From contig NC_061808.1 of the NCBI RefSeq assembly GCF_021462225.1, forward strand, positions 23,907,119 through 23,971,118: a stretch of DNA of 64,000 nt. Direction: 5' to 3'. The stretch's first letter is position 1. Every line of letters starts with the position of its first letter. The stretch is from Girardinichthys multiradiatus. Lineage: Eukaryota; Chordata; Actinopteri; Cyprinodontiformes; Goodeidae. Below, in pieces: positions 14,901 through 30,245 of this stretch. The notes beneath the pieces were generated by a model. It ran no database searches. It was not told the origin of the DNA and worked only from the letters and a program-made list of their open reading frames with translations. Position numbers and translations under genes: made by a program.

Positions 14901-15924
14901 TTTCTAAAAAAACAAAAAAAAACAAAAACAAAACATCTATTTAAAAAAGGGGGGAAACTGGTTTCTAATCTTGTCATTTAAAATGAACACCTTTCAGAGA
15001 TGCGAAAGCAAAGTTGCTATGTTGTGAAACTGTGGTGCTTTTGCTCAGGGTCTTCATACCAGCTCACGGGTTGTTTCAGGATTCAAATATAACTGTTTCA
15101 ACACCTCTTGATAAGAATAAACCTTTACACCCAATCTTGGTCTAAATCAGATTCAGTATTACTACGTGGACAAACTTCCACACCATAATTAAAAAGGTAA
15201 CAACACTTTCAGTTTCATTCATAGTTCTCTACTGCGTTTAGAGACTTGAACGCTGTCAACTGATACCTTTTATCACGTATATATTATTTTGAATCTTCAG
15301 TAGCTTCACACATTGGCTAGAAAACCCTATGATCCATTTTCAGAGGGATTTGAACAAGCAAAGAGGGTGAAGAGTGCTCTAATTTACCTCATGCTCGATA
15401 TTCTCCTGTCCTCCACCCTTCCCCACTTTGCTAGGCTTCGGAGATTCCTGTGGGAGAAAGATTGAACTGACTTCAACTCGTTTTTGGCGAATAATGTGAA
15501 ACATTAGAGAGCAGAAAACAAGGCTGCCCACCCAGCCACACACTAATGTTTAAGTCCGTGGTTAGTTAGCTATCGTTACTTTCATATCATTTTCGTCCAC
15601 GCGAGACAAAACAGCCTGCAATTTACGCATAAATAGCATAAATGAAACAAAATAAACGCATTAGTAAAGACGCAGAAAATCACGTTTTTAGAACAAAGCA
15701 ACACGACAGAGTGCTAGTATGTTGGCAAGAATAGCGGCTAGCTAGTAATGACTAATGCTTGGCTAAGATGATGGGACGTTGCTCTATTAACTAAATCTCC
15801 AAATCGCGCCCAGTTTGTTTCTAAGACACAAACATACACTTTATGTAGACTTTTTTTCCCCCTACGGACACAACCTGTAACCAGTTCCCAAACTCACCTT
15901 ATCTTTTTTGGGTTTATTCGGCAT
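2895..15924 (-). CDS. ppp2r5c: PP2A regulatory subunit B56-gamma, 5' part only (two alternative N-termini)
   Basis: B56-family regulatory subunit that directs protein phosphatase 2A to its substrates; only N-terminal coding exons are in the window. The long form uses three exons read on the minus strand: 15898-15924 (MPNKPKKDK), 15388-15447 ([20 protein letters not shown]) and 11417-11579, whose product ends in [19 protein letters not shown]. All three have GT/AG boundaries. The short form starts at 2988 and its coding part is 2895-2988, beginning [20 protein letters not shown], as in the known mammalian gamma isoform. Exon 11417-11579 and exon 2895-2988 both end after the first base of a codon, so either can join the same next exon. 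That exon, with the HEAT-like body, must lie left of position 1. The long N-terminus also resembles the delta paralogue, but the second start and the HSP90AA1/WDR20 neighbours favour gamma. A teleost a/b suffix cannot be assigned. Confidence 0.87.
4499..4821. mobile_element. Non-autonomous DNA transposon (MITE-like) with CGATAT-type ends
   Basis: The left end reads ATGCACGATATATCGGC. The right end, read in reverse, begins ATGCACCGATAT. Further inward both sides have ATTAATAT and GGCCAAT blocks in inverted orientation. No coding capacity. The ends look like hAT-derived MITEs common in fish, but the class is an inference and the boundaries are approximate. Confidence 0.5.
6976..8002 (+). mobile_element. 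Tc1-like transposon with internal deletion
   Basis: Long inverted repeats: GGGAGAACAGGTATTGGATA at the left is matched by the reverse of the right end (GGGGAGAACAAGTATT, then ACACTGCTGATTTTGCAG). A decayed transposase reads left to right from 7208: its helix-turn-helix N-terminus runs to about 7500, then the frame jumps to the C-terminal [19 protein letters not shown] segment near 7575-7620. The DDE core between them is missing. It is an inactive relic within a ppp2r5c intron. Confidence 0.8.
8060..8265 (+). mobile_element. L2/Maui-type LINE 3' tail
   Basis: Contains CCCTGCGATGGACTGGCGA, GTCCAGGGTGTATCCTGCC and GATAAGCGGTAGAAAATGAC-like text ending in GACTGACTGACT, the characteristic 3' end of a fish L2-clade retrotransposon family. 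The copy is 5'-truncated and non-coding. Confidence 0.65.
8706..8822. mobile_element. Solo end of a Tc1-type DNA element
   Basis: The text GTGTTCCCTTTATTTTTTTG followed by AGCAGTGTA is the terminal inverted repeat of an abundant fish Tc1-like family. Only one end is visible. Confidence 0.5.
13621..13655. repeat. Perfect 15-bp inverted repeat, 5-nt loop
   Basis: Arms 13621-13635 (TATTATATGGGCATA) and 13641-13655 (TATGCCCATATAATA), loop TACTT. No mismatch. Confidence 0.88.
14721..14746. repeat. 26-bp perfect palindrome
   Basis: TTTCTCAAACTGT is followed directly by its exact reverse complement. A third partial copy of the motif (TTTGAGAAA) follows at about 14752-14760. Confidence 0.88.
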
Positions 15925-16080
15925 TGTACAAGCGTAGCCGCCCTTGCTCCCCTCTCGGATACACTACAACCAAAACCTTGACAACTCTCCGGGCACTACG
16001 CTGCGAGGCGGTTCAGCCTGTACTCACGCACTGATTGGCTGTTGATTATCAGCTGACTCCGCGCCTCTTGTAGCCAGCTT
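15925..16080 (-). promoter_or_regulatory. ppp2r5c: Promoter and 5' UTR of the long ppp2r5c isoform
   Basis: The region upstream of the MPNK start is GC-richer than its surroundings. It contains ATTGG at 16033-16037, a CCAAT box when read on the minus strand, about 110 bp above the start codon. No TATA box is evident. The exact transcription start is inferred. Confidence 0.45.
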
Positions 16081-17440
16081 GTGGGAGCCCCCTGCCGGTG
16101 TCAGGAGGTATATTACAGGACATAAAATAGCAGGCGAGCAAACCCTCCAGACTTTTTATCTCACATTTTTAACTCATCAGAGGGAGAGAATTTTCTTGTT
16201 TAATCTGAGTTAACTTGAGCAGAAAACAGCCAAAGCCATTTCAAAAGCATCTCCTGATTCTTTGCATTTACATTGTCCGTTTTTTAAAAGATTTTTTCAG
16301 AAGAAAACTAATTTTGACACCACAAAACACCTTTAACATCTTTCTCCCAATTTCTCTTGAATTTTAATTTTTCTGTATTTTTTGTTACTTAAATTTGAAC
16401 AATCCCATATGTTTGTACTTAATTTAGTTTATCAATTTGCAATCCTCTTCACATGTTCTAGATTTAAAAAGCAAAAGGAATCAAATTCGTGTTTAAAGTC
16501 AAATTTAGACATTTAGTTTTTAAGATTTTTTGATTAATACATAAAATATTTAGTTTCAGGTCTTAAAATTAGGTAAACCCAACCACGGTTGATACAACTT
16601 CTATGTGTCAACATTATATTTAAGTACCTGTCCTAGTTTCCAGAAAAATACATGGGAACAGAAAAAAGGAAGTAGCAGACAGATGCAACTAATCAAATTC
16701 ACTTTATTATCATTGATTATCACTAAGCCTCAGCGCCTCTATAAATGTTCTCAGTGAATCACTTGTTAATCCAGGAAGACGAAAACAAATCGGAAATATC
16801 CTTTAAGACGGGACATCCCACTGCATAATGCCTGACCCAGATCAAAGTGAAAAGGTATCCAACTGGCTAGATCTTAGACTTTAACACTAGAAAACAGAAC
16901 AAGGATAGATGTTATTTGAAAAGATTTTCCATGATGTACACTGACATTTTGAGTAAACGCCTCAGTTAAAAGCCTTATCCCCAAAGTGTTATCCCATCCA
17001 GAGGTGGAGAGGTTGGGCTTTTAAACTACGCTTTACCTTAACACTGATTTTAACTGTGCAGAGTTTGAGCGTCACACTGATCTCCTGCATAGCTGGGCTA
17101 AATGTTTGACTACAATTCAACCCTAAGCTTTCCATAAAACATGGTAGCAAGCTATTTAGGCTGATCATGAAGTTTCCCCCAGTACTCTTAACATTTTAGG
17201 ATTATTTCTAAATCCACTTATTGTTTTGTTCGAATTTTTCTTTTTTTTTAATGATTTTGACACCTGAAGTGTCAAACCTATGTGCTGCAATATCTCAAGG
17301 TTTACCTTTTAATATAGTCAGTTTTATTTGTATTTTTATGAAACTATACTTTTAGCACTGGATGTTGATTAGTAGCTCATCTGTGTTACCGGACGAAGCT
17401 TCGCGATTTTGGTTGATGCAAAATGAACCAAACTTTTCAC
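16081..17440. other. Intergenic DNA between ppp2r5c promoter and first hsp90 gene
   Basis: AT-rich, with no supported gene or structured element. Confidence 0.5.
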
Positions 17441-17450
17441 TTGTTCAACT

Positions 17451-17456
17451 TTTATT
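17451..17456 (-). terminator. Poly(A) signal of hsp90aa1 copy 1
   Basis: TTTATT on the plus strand is AATAAA on the minus strand, about 300 bp downstream of the stop codon. The cleavage site is probably near 17435. Confidence 0.5.
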
Positions 17457-17752
17457 TATGTGCCCAACTGTTCCAAATAACAGTATCAACGTAGAGATAA
17501 TTACAGTGAAAGAACAAACTGTGGAATGTCAATAAATATAAAACAAATGCAGTGCAAAAACTTGAGGTACAAAAACCTGACAATTTAACAACTGGAAAAT
17601 AAAGTCCAATATTGGAAATGATCTGCGCTTAAAGTGACCAGCGGGAAAATAAACAATGGATAACAGGAGACATTCTGAGCTCATTTACAACATTTAGCAT
17701 TGAACTGTACAACAAACTATTTTTTAACACTAGTTGGAGAGAGGAAAAGAGC

Positions 17753-21703
<3,951 letters not shown>

Positions 21704-21961
21704 CTAGATAAAAGGTGACAAGTATTGATTTTAAGAAGAGTTATGCAAAATCCAGTTTAAATGCTGATTTTTGATGTAAACATTTTCATATTAAATGAAA
21801 AAATGAAGAGAAAGACTTTAAGATAAAGTGTTGTTTTGATATAAACAATGGTATTGCTTGTAGAGATGGCTGGTCTGACAGATTGTCCAGTTCATCCCTG
21901 CAACTCAATCTAAATCAACCTGCTTCTACTCTACAAGCCCATTCTCCGTACATATTCTTCT

Positions 21962-22170
21962 TTAACCCTTATGTGGTGTTCGTATTGTTTTCACTCAGCC
22001 AATGTTTCTAGGTCTGGTGGACCCGTTGCATTTTGTGATTTTTAATGCCTCACAATCAAACAAATAAAATCATGATATGAGTGGAAACAAATTTACATTA
22101 ATTGTATCATTTTTCTTTCAGTAAATAATGAAAATGGGTCCCACAGACCCGAACACCACACAAGGGTTAA
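21962..22170. mobile_element. piggyBac-type MITE in intron 1 of hsp90aa1 copy 1
   Basis: The 209-bp unit begins TTAACCCTTATGTGGTGTTC and ends with the matching GAACACCACACAAGGGTTAA, so the ends are inverted repeats bounded by TTAA, the piggyBac target. The inner 'GGTCTGGTGGACCCG' and 'GGGTCCCACAGACCC' blocks are also inverted. No coding capacity. Confidence 0.8.
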
Positions 22171-22859
22171 TAAGAAAATGTAAATGTGTGAATAACTTGG
22201 ATAACTTTACAAAATAACAATTCGAGTCCTCTAATATATAATTCCTGTCCATGATGTAGAATGAATCGACAGGAGCGCATGGCTTGCCTATTCCACGAAG
22301 AAAACCGGCGCCCCCTGCTGGATTCATGGCAGAAACGCAGCGTTCTAGAAGCTACTAAGGATGCGAGAAGCATCGAAAAGCACCTCCTACTAATCAGTGA
22401 GGAGATTCAATGGATGACATCCCGAAGCTTAACTGTAAATCTCAGTGTTTAAAATATGGAACTCACAACACTGGCAAAGAAAAAAAAACAAAAAAAGCCT
22501 GGAAATAAATGTATTTAAGTAAAACACAAGTGCACAGCGAATCCATCGTGTCAGGAGGTTGCACAGTTTAGAATGCGCCATTCACTATTTAGCGATTCAT
22601 TCTTTTTGCAAATCTCGATTTTACACGTTGTGGATGTAAAGCGTTACATTTATTTCAGCTTTTGGCAATAATACCTCACTTATATGCCTTGACATAATTC
22701 CTGCAGCTTCCATTCAGTACACCGTGTAAGCTTTGACAATAACATTATTACGCTTCAGTTAAATTAACAGATTAACCGTTAATCCATTGAGTTTGTGTAG
22801 TTCAATGAATAAAACATAAAGGGAAAGTAAGAGTATGAATGAAGATTTTAGCCATTTAC

Positions 22860-22930
22860 CTTGTGTGCGTTGAAAGCTCCGGTATTAGAGGTGTCCTAGT
22901 CGCTCCCGTTCGCTGCTAACGTTACTGGCA
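22860..22930 (-). other. hsp90aa1: Noncoding first exon of hsp90aa1 copy 1
   Basis: The sequence ends ...CAACGCACACAAG|GTAAATGG at 22860, a good donor, and the first coding exon begins at an acceptor abutting the ATG at 21703. A short 5' UTR exon is the standard arrangement in vertebrate hsp90 genes. The 5' limit is estimated. Confidence 0.65.
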
Positions 22931-22980
22931 ACGTCTGTCTGAGCTGTGTATCTTTCCGGTTTTTGTACCCTCTTAGACCG

Positions 22981-23049
22981 TTCGAGAAAATCCCGACTGA
23001 CAGCTTCCAGAACCGTCTGTAATTCTCTGAGAAGGTTGAACCTGATTGG
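22981..23049 (-). promoter_or_regulatory. hsp90aa1: Heat-shock-element cluster and CCAAT box, hsp90aa1 copy 1
   Basis: Two inverted HSF half-site pairs, TTCGAGAA at 22981-22988 and TTCCAGAA at 23005-23012, with a weaker GAAGGTTGAA at 23031-23040 and ATTGG (CCAAT on the minus strand) at 23045-23049. These lie about 50-120 bp upstream of the inferred first exon. The motifs are visible; HSF binding is inferred. Confidence 0.6.
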
Positions 23050-23192
23050 TCGACTGAAATGTCAATCAACGCGCGCACACGCCCCTCCTTTCCTTTTCTG
23101 GCAGAAGGGGGCGGTATTGAAGCGGAAGTGAGGTTTGACCAGGAAAGAAGGGATGTGAGAGCAGAAACGAGAATTTACCTTGCTGGTGCGTA

Positions 23193-23209
23193 GAAAATTC
23201 CAGAACATT
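23193..23209 (-). promoter_or_regulatory. hsp90aa1: Near-perfect heat shock element between the two hsp90 genes
   Basis: GAAAATTCCAGAACATT contains alternating GAA/TTC/GAA units at exact 5-bp spacing plus a partial fourth. It lies about 260 bp upstream of copy 1 and about 35-70 bp past the poly(A) signals of copy 2. Confidence 0.65.
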
Positions 23210-23243
23210 AACTAAAAATGACTGAGAACATAAAACTGTAGGT

Positions 23244-23266
23244 TTTATTTGTAAATCTATTTTATT
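23244..23266 (-). terminator. Poly(A) signals of hsp90aa1 copy 2
   Basis: Two minus-strand AATAAA hexamers (23244-23249, 23261-23266), about 270 bp after the stop codon. Confidence 0.5.
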
Positions 23267-23532
23267 ATAAATTTGACAGCCTTACATATAAAATGTAACA
23301 GATACAAAAAGAGGAATAAGTCATTACTCTTATGTACTCGAAACGTCCAAGTAAATATATATTAAGATGAGCATTAAAACAACATCATGGTATGCATAAA
23401 TAAAACAAAAACTTGACAAGTTGACACTTTGAACAAAAATAAAAGTTATGGTAAATATAAAATCCTTTTAGGAAGCAATTGGACTTACAAAAATAACAAC
23501 TAGGCAAGACTTAGAAAAGTCTAACAAGCATT

Positions 23533-26566
<3,034 letters not shown>

Positions 26567-27288
26567 CTAAAGTAGGGCAGATATCTTGTTTATTAAAAAA
26601 ATACATTTTATATGATGCAAAATAGTCTAGTATTGGCAAATTCTGGTGCATTTGCAGCAATGTTAATTAATGTGCAGTGTCCCTGTCAAACAAGTCAATA
26701 CATATTTAATTAATGTTAATAAGGTTTTTTTTTTATGGTCCGGGTTTACTAGTTTGTGCTATCTGGGTGTGTTTTACTACTTCTACAAAATTCCGTTCAA
26801 GACAATCACATGGCTCACATGAAGTGGCTGATGGTCAATGAACACATGCTCAAGTTGTCAGTCAAAGGTTTAGCAAGTGGGTGGAGTTCTGGTGCTTTTC
26901 TAACCTCTAATTGGTTTATCTTATAATCTAACATTATTTTGTCAAAGAAAGTAATGATTGGTTGCAAATCATGCTGCTATGCAACATTATGCATACACTG
27001 ATATACTGTTTGTGCCAGGCAGGCAGGTTGTTGTAAATAGTTTTACCACTGACTAGCAGCTGCTCTCTAGGTCAGGGTCACCCTGCATGCCATGTGCTTC
27101 GTCTACTCTACAGTTCTATAGAGATACTGATGGTAAGAAGGCTCTACTTCTGCCATTTAAAACATACATTATGCGAAAAATGTGCATATTCTTTACTTAT
27201 ATTGATTAATATGCATATTGAGCTCTTAATACTTTAATTTATATAATAAAACCCACTATAATTTTGTAAACATTTGTTCAAGTCTTAC
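26567..27288 (-). other. Intron 1 of hsp90aa1 copy 2
   Basis: About 720 bp between the noncoding exon and the ATG exon. I see no mobile element here, in contrast to copy 1, whose first intron carries a piggyBac MITE. Confidence 0.55.
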
Positions 27289-27450
27289 CTTGATTAAAAT
27301 CTTTGATTTTTTTTCAGGCAAATCGTCAAACAGACTGCTCTTCTTGTCTTTTCTTCTCAAAGAGTTCCAAGTCTGCTCTTCACTGCTGCTCCTGTGGGTA
27401 GTCAACTCTGTCTTGATGTGTGTTCAAGTGAGTGTCCTTTGACTCTATGC
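27289..27450 (-). other. hsp90aa1: Noncoding first exon of hsp90aa1 copy 2
   Basis: The exon ends ...TTTTAATCAAG|GTAAGACTTG at 27289, a strong donor; the matching acceptor abuts the ATG at 26566. The transcription start near 27450 is inferred from the TATA box position. Confidence 0.7.
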
Positions 27451-27474
27451 AGACCGCCAGGCCATGCTCATGTC

Positions 27475-27527
27475 TTTTTATACTTTAGGGGTGGTTTCTC
27501 GAAGCTCCCCGTTGGAAGCTTCTAGAA
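27475..27527 (-). promoter_or_regulatory. hsp90aa1: TATA box plus tandem heat shock elements of hsp90aa1 copy 2
   Basis: On the minus strand TATAAAAA occupies 27482-27475. Directly upstream are TTCTCGAAGCTCC (27496-27508) and GAAGCTTCTAGAA (27515-27527), the latter a perfect three-unit HSE, with an extra TTC at 27534-27536. HSEs just above a TATA box are the layout of classic inducible heat-shock promoters. Confidence 0.8.
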
Positions 27528-27539
27528 AATACGTTCACA

Positions 27540-28620
27540 ACTGTTGGGGAGAGGTGTTGAGGAAAGGCCGGGAAGGAAGGGGGAGTCGGGGAAAGAGAGC
27601 CTTAAAGTTACTGTGCCCTTATAGGGCAGCAGAGTCACAAGGAGTGCCTGTCACTCATAGTGAATGCTTCCCTGATAGCTTGTCGGGTTGGCAGACCCTA
27701 TACCCTCCTGAACGCATAACAGCTGTGCATTGCTCTTGCTGTCACCTGTTCCCGGGTATCTCCGTGAATTTGCCTACAAAGGAACCTCAAAGTGCAGCAA
27801 GCCTATTTCAGTTTTTGCCGTGTAAAATGTGGTGGAATTTAAGCACCTGTTTTTAGGAGATGAATGGACCCTAGACCTTTAGTCTTTAGTGTGCATCTCA
27901 GACAGGTTGATACACAATTACAGAGTTGGTACCTCAGATTAGCACATATACAAGTAAGAGCTAATATAATTTTCCTATTCTAGTACAATGTTAGACAGAC
28001 AGACAGACAGATGTTTAGAATGGGTAGCATTGAGAATAATATGTATTAGTGTCCATCCTAAGCAGTCAGGCCACATTATGAGTCCAGATCTATAGTTTAA
28101 ACCAGCATCAATGTGGATTGTGGATACTCACCCTTTGTAAATCTTAGGATACACTATAATGTGCAATTGTTAATATTGTGTAACACAGAATAGTCTAGCT
28201 CACTTGTATCGGTAATGTCTTGACTTGGCCAGAAGATGGCAGTATATCACACGCGCATCAGCACTGTTATGTAATCCAAATGTCTCCAGCTGACTGGAGA
28301 CGCTACTAGAAGCTGACTGTGCTTGAGCGAAACATCAGGTGCTGTCGCAATCACTGCAAAATTATATATGCTAAAAAGAATTTTATTGATTTTTTTGGAA
28401 GATTATAAAATCTGCTTTTGTGACAAAGAATCTGTGATTCATGTAGATGTTTGTAGAATATGCAATATTGGTGTATCTATTATGGAGAGATTCTGACTGT
28501 TACTATGTCATTGGAGCAGTCCTTATCTGGTACAGTCTCTAGGTAGATTTGTCAACTTTATATGTGTGTGAGCTGAAATTATGTCTACAAGGATTAGATA
28601 GACTTAAAACAATATGCCAG
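27540..28620. other. Intergenic DNA upstream of hsp90aa1 copy 2
   Basis: Contains a short (GACA)n tract at about 27994-28010. An open frame at 27464-27856 overlaps the heat-shock promoter and has no recognisable product. Confidence 0.45.
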
Positions 28621-28910
28621 TCTTATACAGCGGATTGCAAAAAAATATTCACGTCTCTTGAACAATTTCACATTTTGTCAAACTTCAGTGTACTTTATAG
28701 GAATTTCAAATTTAGACCAACACAAAATACCCCACCTTCTTGAGTAGAAAGAAAAGATTACACAGCTTTCAGCTTAAAAACAACAACAAAAACTCCAGTC
28801 TCAAAAGTTTTGCAAAAAGTTGTCTTCCAGTATCGCTTTTTAATCAGCTCCATCCTTCTTCCCATTAACTCTGAACAGATTAATTCTGCCCCTGCTGAAG
28901 AAAAGCATTG

Positions 28911-28962
28911 CTACAGCATGATGCTGCCACTATGTTTATTGTGGGGCAGCATCATGCTGTAG
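28911..28962. repeat. 18-bp perfect inverted repeat
   Basis: CTACAGCATGATGCTGCC (28911-28928) pairs with GGCAGCATCATGCTGTAG (28945-28962) across a 16-nt loop. Confidence 0.85.
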
Positions 28963-28998
28963 CACAACTTCCTGAACTTTCTGTTCAGGAAGTTGTGC
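28962..28998. repeat. 16-bp perfect inverted repeat, 5-nt loop
   Basis: GCACAACTTCCTGAAC (28962-28977) and GTTCAGGAAGTTGTGC (28983-28998) flank the loop TTTCT. It directly follows the 18-bp hairpin at 28911-28962. Confidence 0.88.
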
Positions 28999-29520
28999 AG
29001 TGTTCATTTTCCTCTACACATAGCTTTATGCATGTAGACAACAAAGTTTAATGTTGGTCTATCTGACCAGAGCAACTTCTTTCACATCATGGCATGTGGC
29101 AAACATTAAAAAAGATTTCTTATGCCTTTCTTTATGCCACTCTTCGACTAAGATGTGTTTTGTGGAGTACATAACCAGTAATTATCCTGTTAAAGAATTC
29201 TTCCTCTTGAGCTATTGGTCTCTGGAACATCTCCAGAGTTATCCGACTCTTCTACCTGTCATTTAGCTGGATAGCCAGGTCTCAATAGGTTTGCAGTTGG
29301 GCCATAGTTCTTCAGAACAGAGCTCTGTGAGATCTTTGAGGCTTAGGATGTTTTTTTACAGCCTAACCCTGCTTTAAACTTCTCCACATCTTTTTTCCTG
29401 AAGTGTCTGCTATGTTTCTTGGTGATGATGGTGATCTTCATGATGCTTTTTTGTTCACTTTTTGTTCTCTAACAAACCTAAGAGGCCTTCCAAGAGCAGC
29501 TGTATTTATAAAATGCATTT

Positions 29521-29590
29521 CAAATTAAATTAAATTAAATTAAATTCAAATTCAAAAATACTTTATTAATCCCAAAGGGAAATTAAATAA
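29521..29590 (-). mobile_element. LINE 3' tail with (AAATT)n tract
   Basis: ACTTTATTAATCCCAAAGGG with adjoining AAATT repeats is the same 3' tail seen at 31210-31270. It is a short 5'-truncated insertion, minus orientation. Confidence 0.6.
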
Positions 29591-30180
29591 AATTAATTAT
29601 TATTATATTATATTAAATAACACACACGTGTAATCTGTTTACTAGACAGGTGACTTCTACTTTACCCCTACTTTGTAGGGGTAAAATAAAAGGGAATCCA
29701 AATGTACGCCACATTTCTGAAGTTTTTTTTTTTTAGTTTTTTTTTGTAAAAATATTTAAAACCACCTTTTCCTTCTACTTCAAAGTTAAATAATACTTTG
29801 TGCTGGTCTGTCACGTAAAATCGGAAAAATACATTTCTGTTAGTGTTTGTAAACTGTCAAATTGAGAAAATGTTAAAGTAAAGAATACGTCTATTTTGTA
29901 TTTTACCCTAAATTCAAGATTTTATTAATTTAACTTCATTTATCACAAGAAGGGTGTGAATTTATTATACACGAGGAGGCATTAGGGAATAGTAACAGGT
30001 ACTCCGGGAATAAAATGTTTAATTCATATAAAATAATATAGATTTATAGCGATGAATTGTTCTATACGTAATATATATTTAATTTAGCTGTCACCCTGTC
30101 TGATAGCTATTTAACTTCATGTTGGCTACCATTTGCTTTCTTTCTAGTCCCGTCTCCCTGCACGCATGACTGACGGCCTC

Positions 30181-30245
30181 TACGTGTGTGTGTAACATCC
30201 GGGGCCGGGACAAGGATGAACGCCAATTTCCAAGATGGCGGCGGA
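30181..30245 (+). promoter_or_regulatory. wdr20: wdr20 core promoter with YY1-like site over the start codon
   Basis: CAAGATGGCGGCGG at about 30231-30244 matches the YY1 consensus (AAGATGGCGGC) and includes the start codon. No TATA box is visible, as expected of a housekeeping promoter. Confidence 0.55.

Larger units (their letters stand above)
11580..15387. other. ppp2r5c intron with two perfect inverted repeats
   Basis: AT-rich intron with no recognisable coding exon. It contains the perfect hairpin 13621-13655 and the palindrome 14721-14746. Confidence 0.5.
28622..29900. mobile_element. Tc1-like relic with nested LINE tail
   Basis: The left end (CTTGAACAATTTCACATTTT, then GTCAAAC) and the reverse of the right end (CTTTAACATTTTCTCAATTT, then GACAG) are diverged inverted repeats. 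Interior text around 28905-28965 (CAGCATGATGCTGCC) and 29100-29400 resembles antisense Tc1 transposase sequence. A (AAATT)n tract and a LINE 3' tail sit inside at 29521-29590. Boundaries are approximate. Confidence 0.6.

Noticed and set aside
27464..27856. 130-codon plus-strand frame near hsp90 copy 2
   Set aside because: Starts within the heat-shock promoter; no domain and no splice context. It is likely a chance frame in GC-richer promoter DNA.
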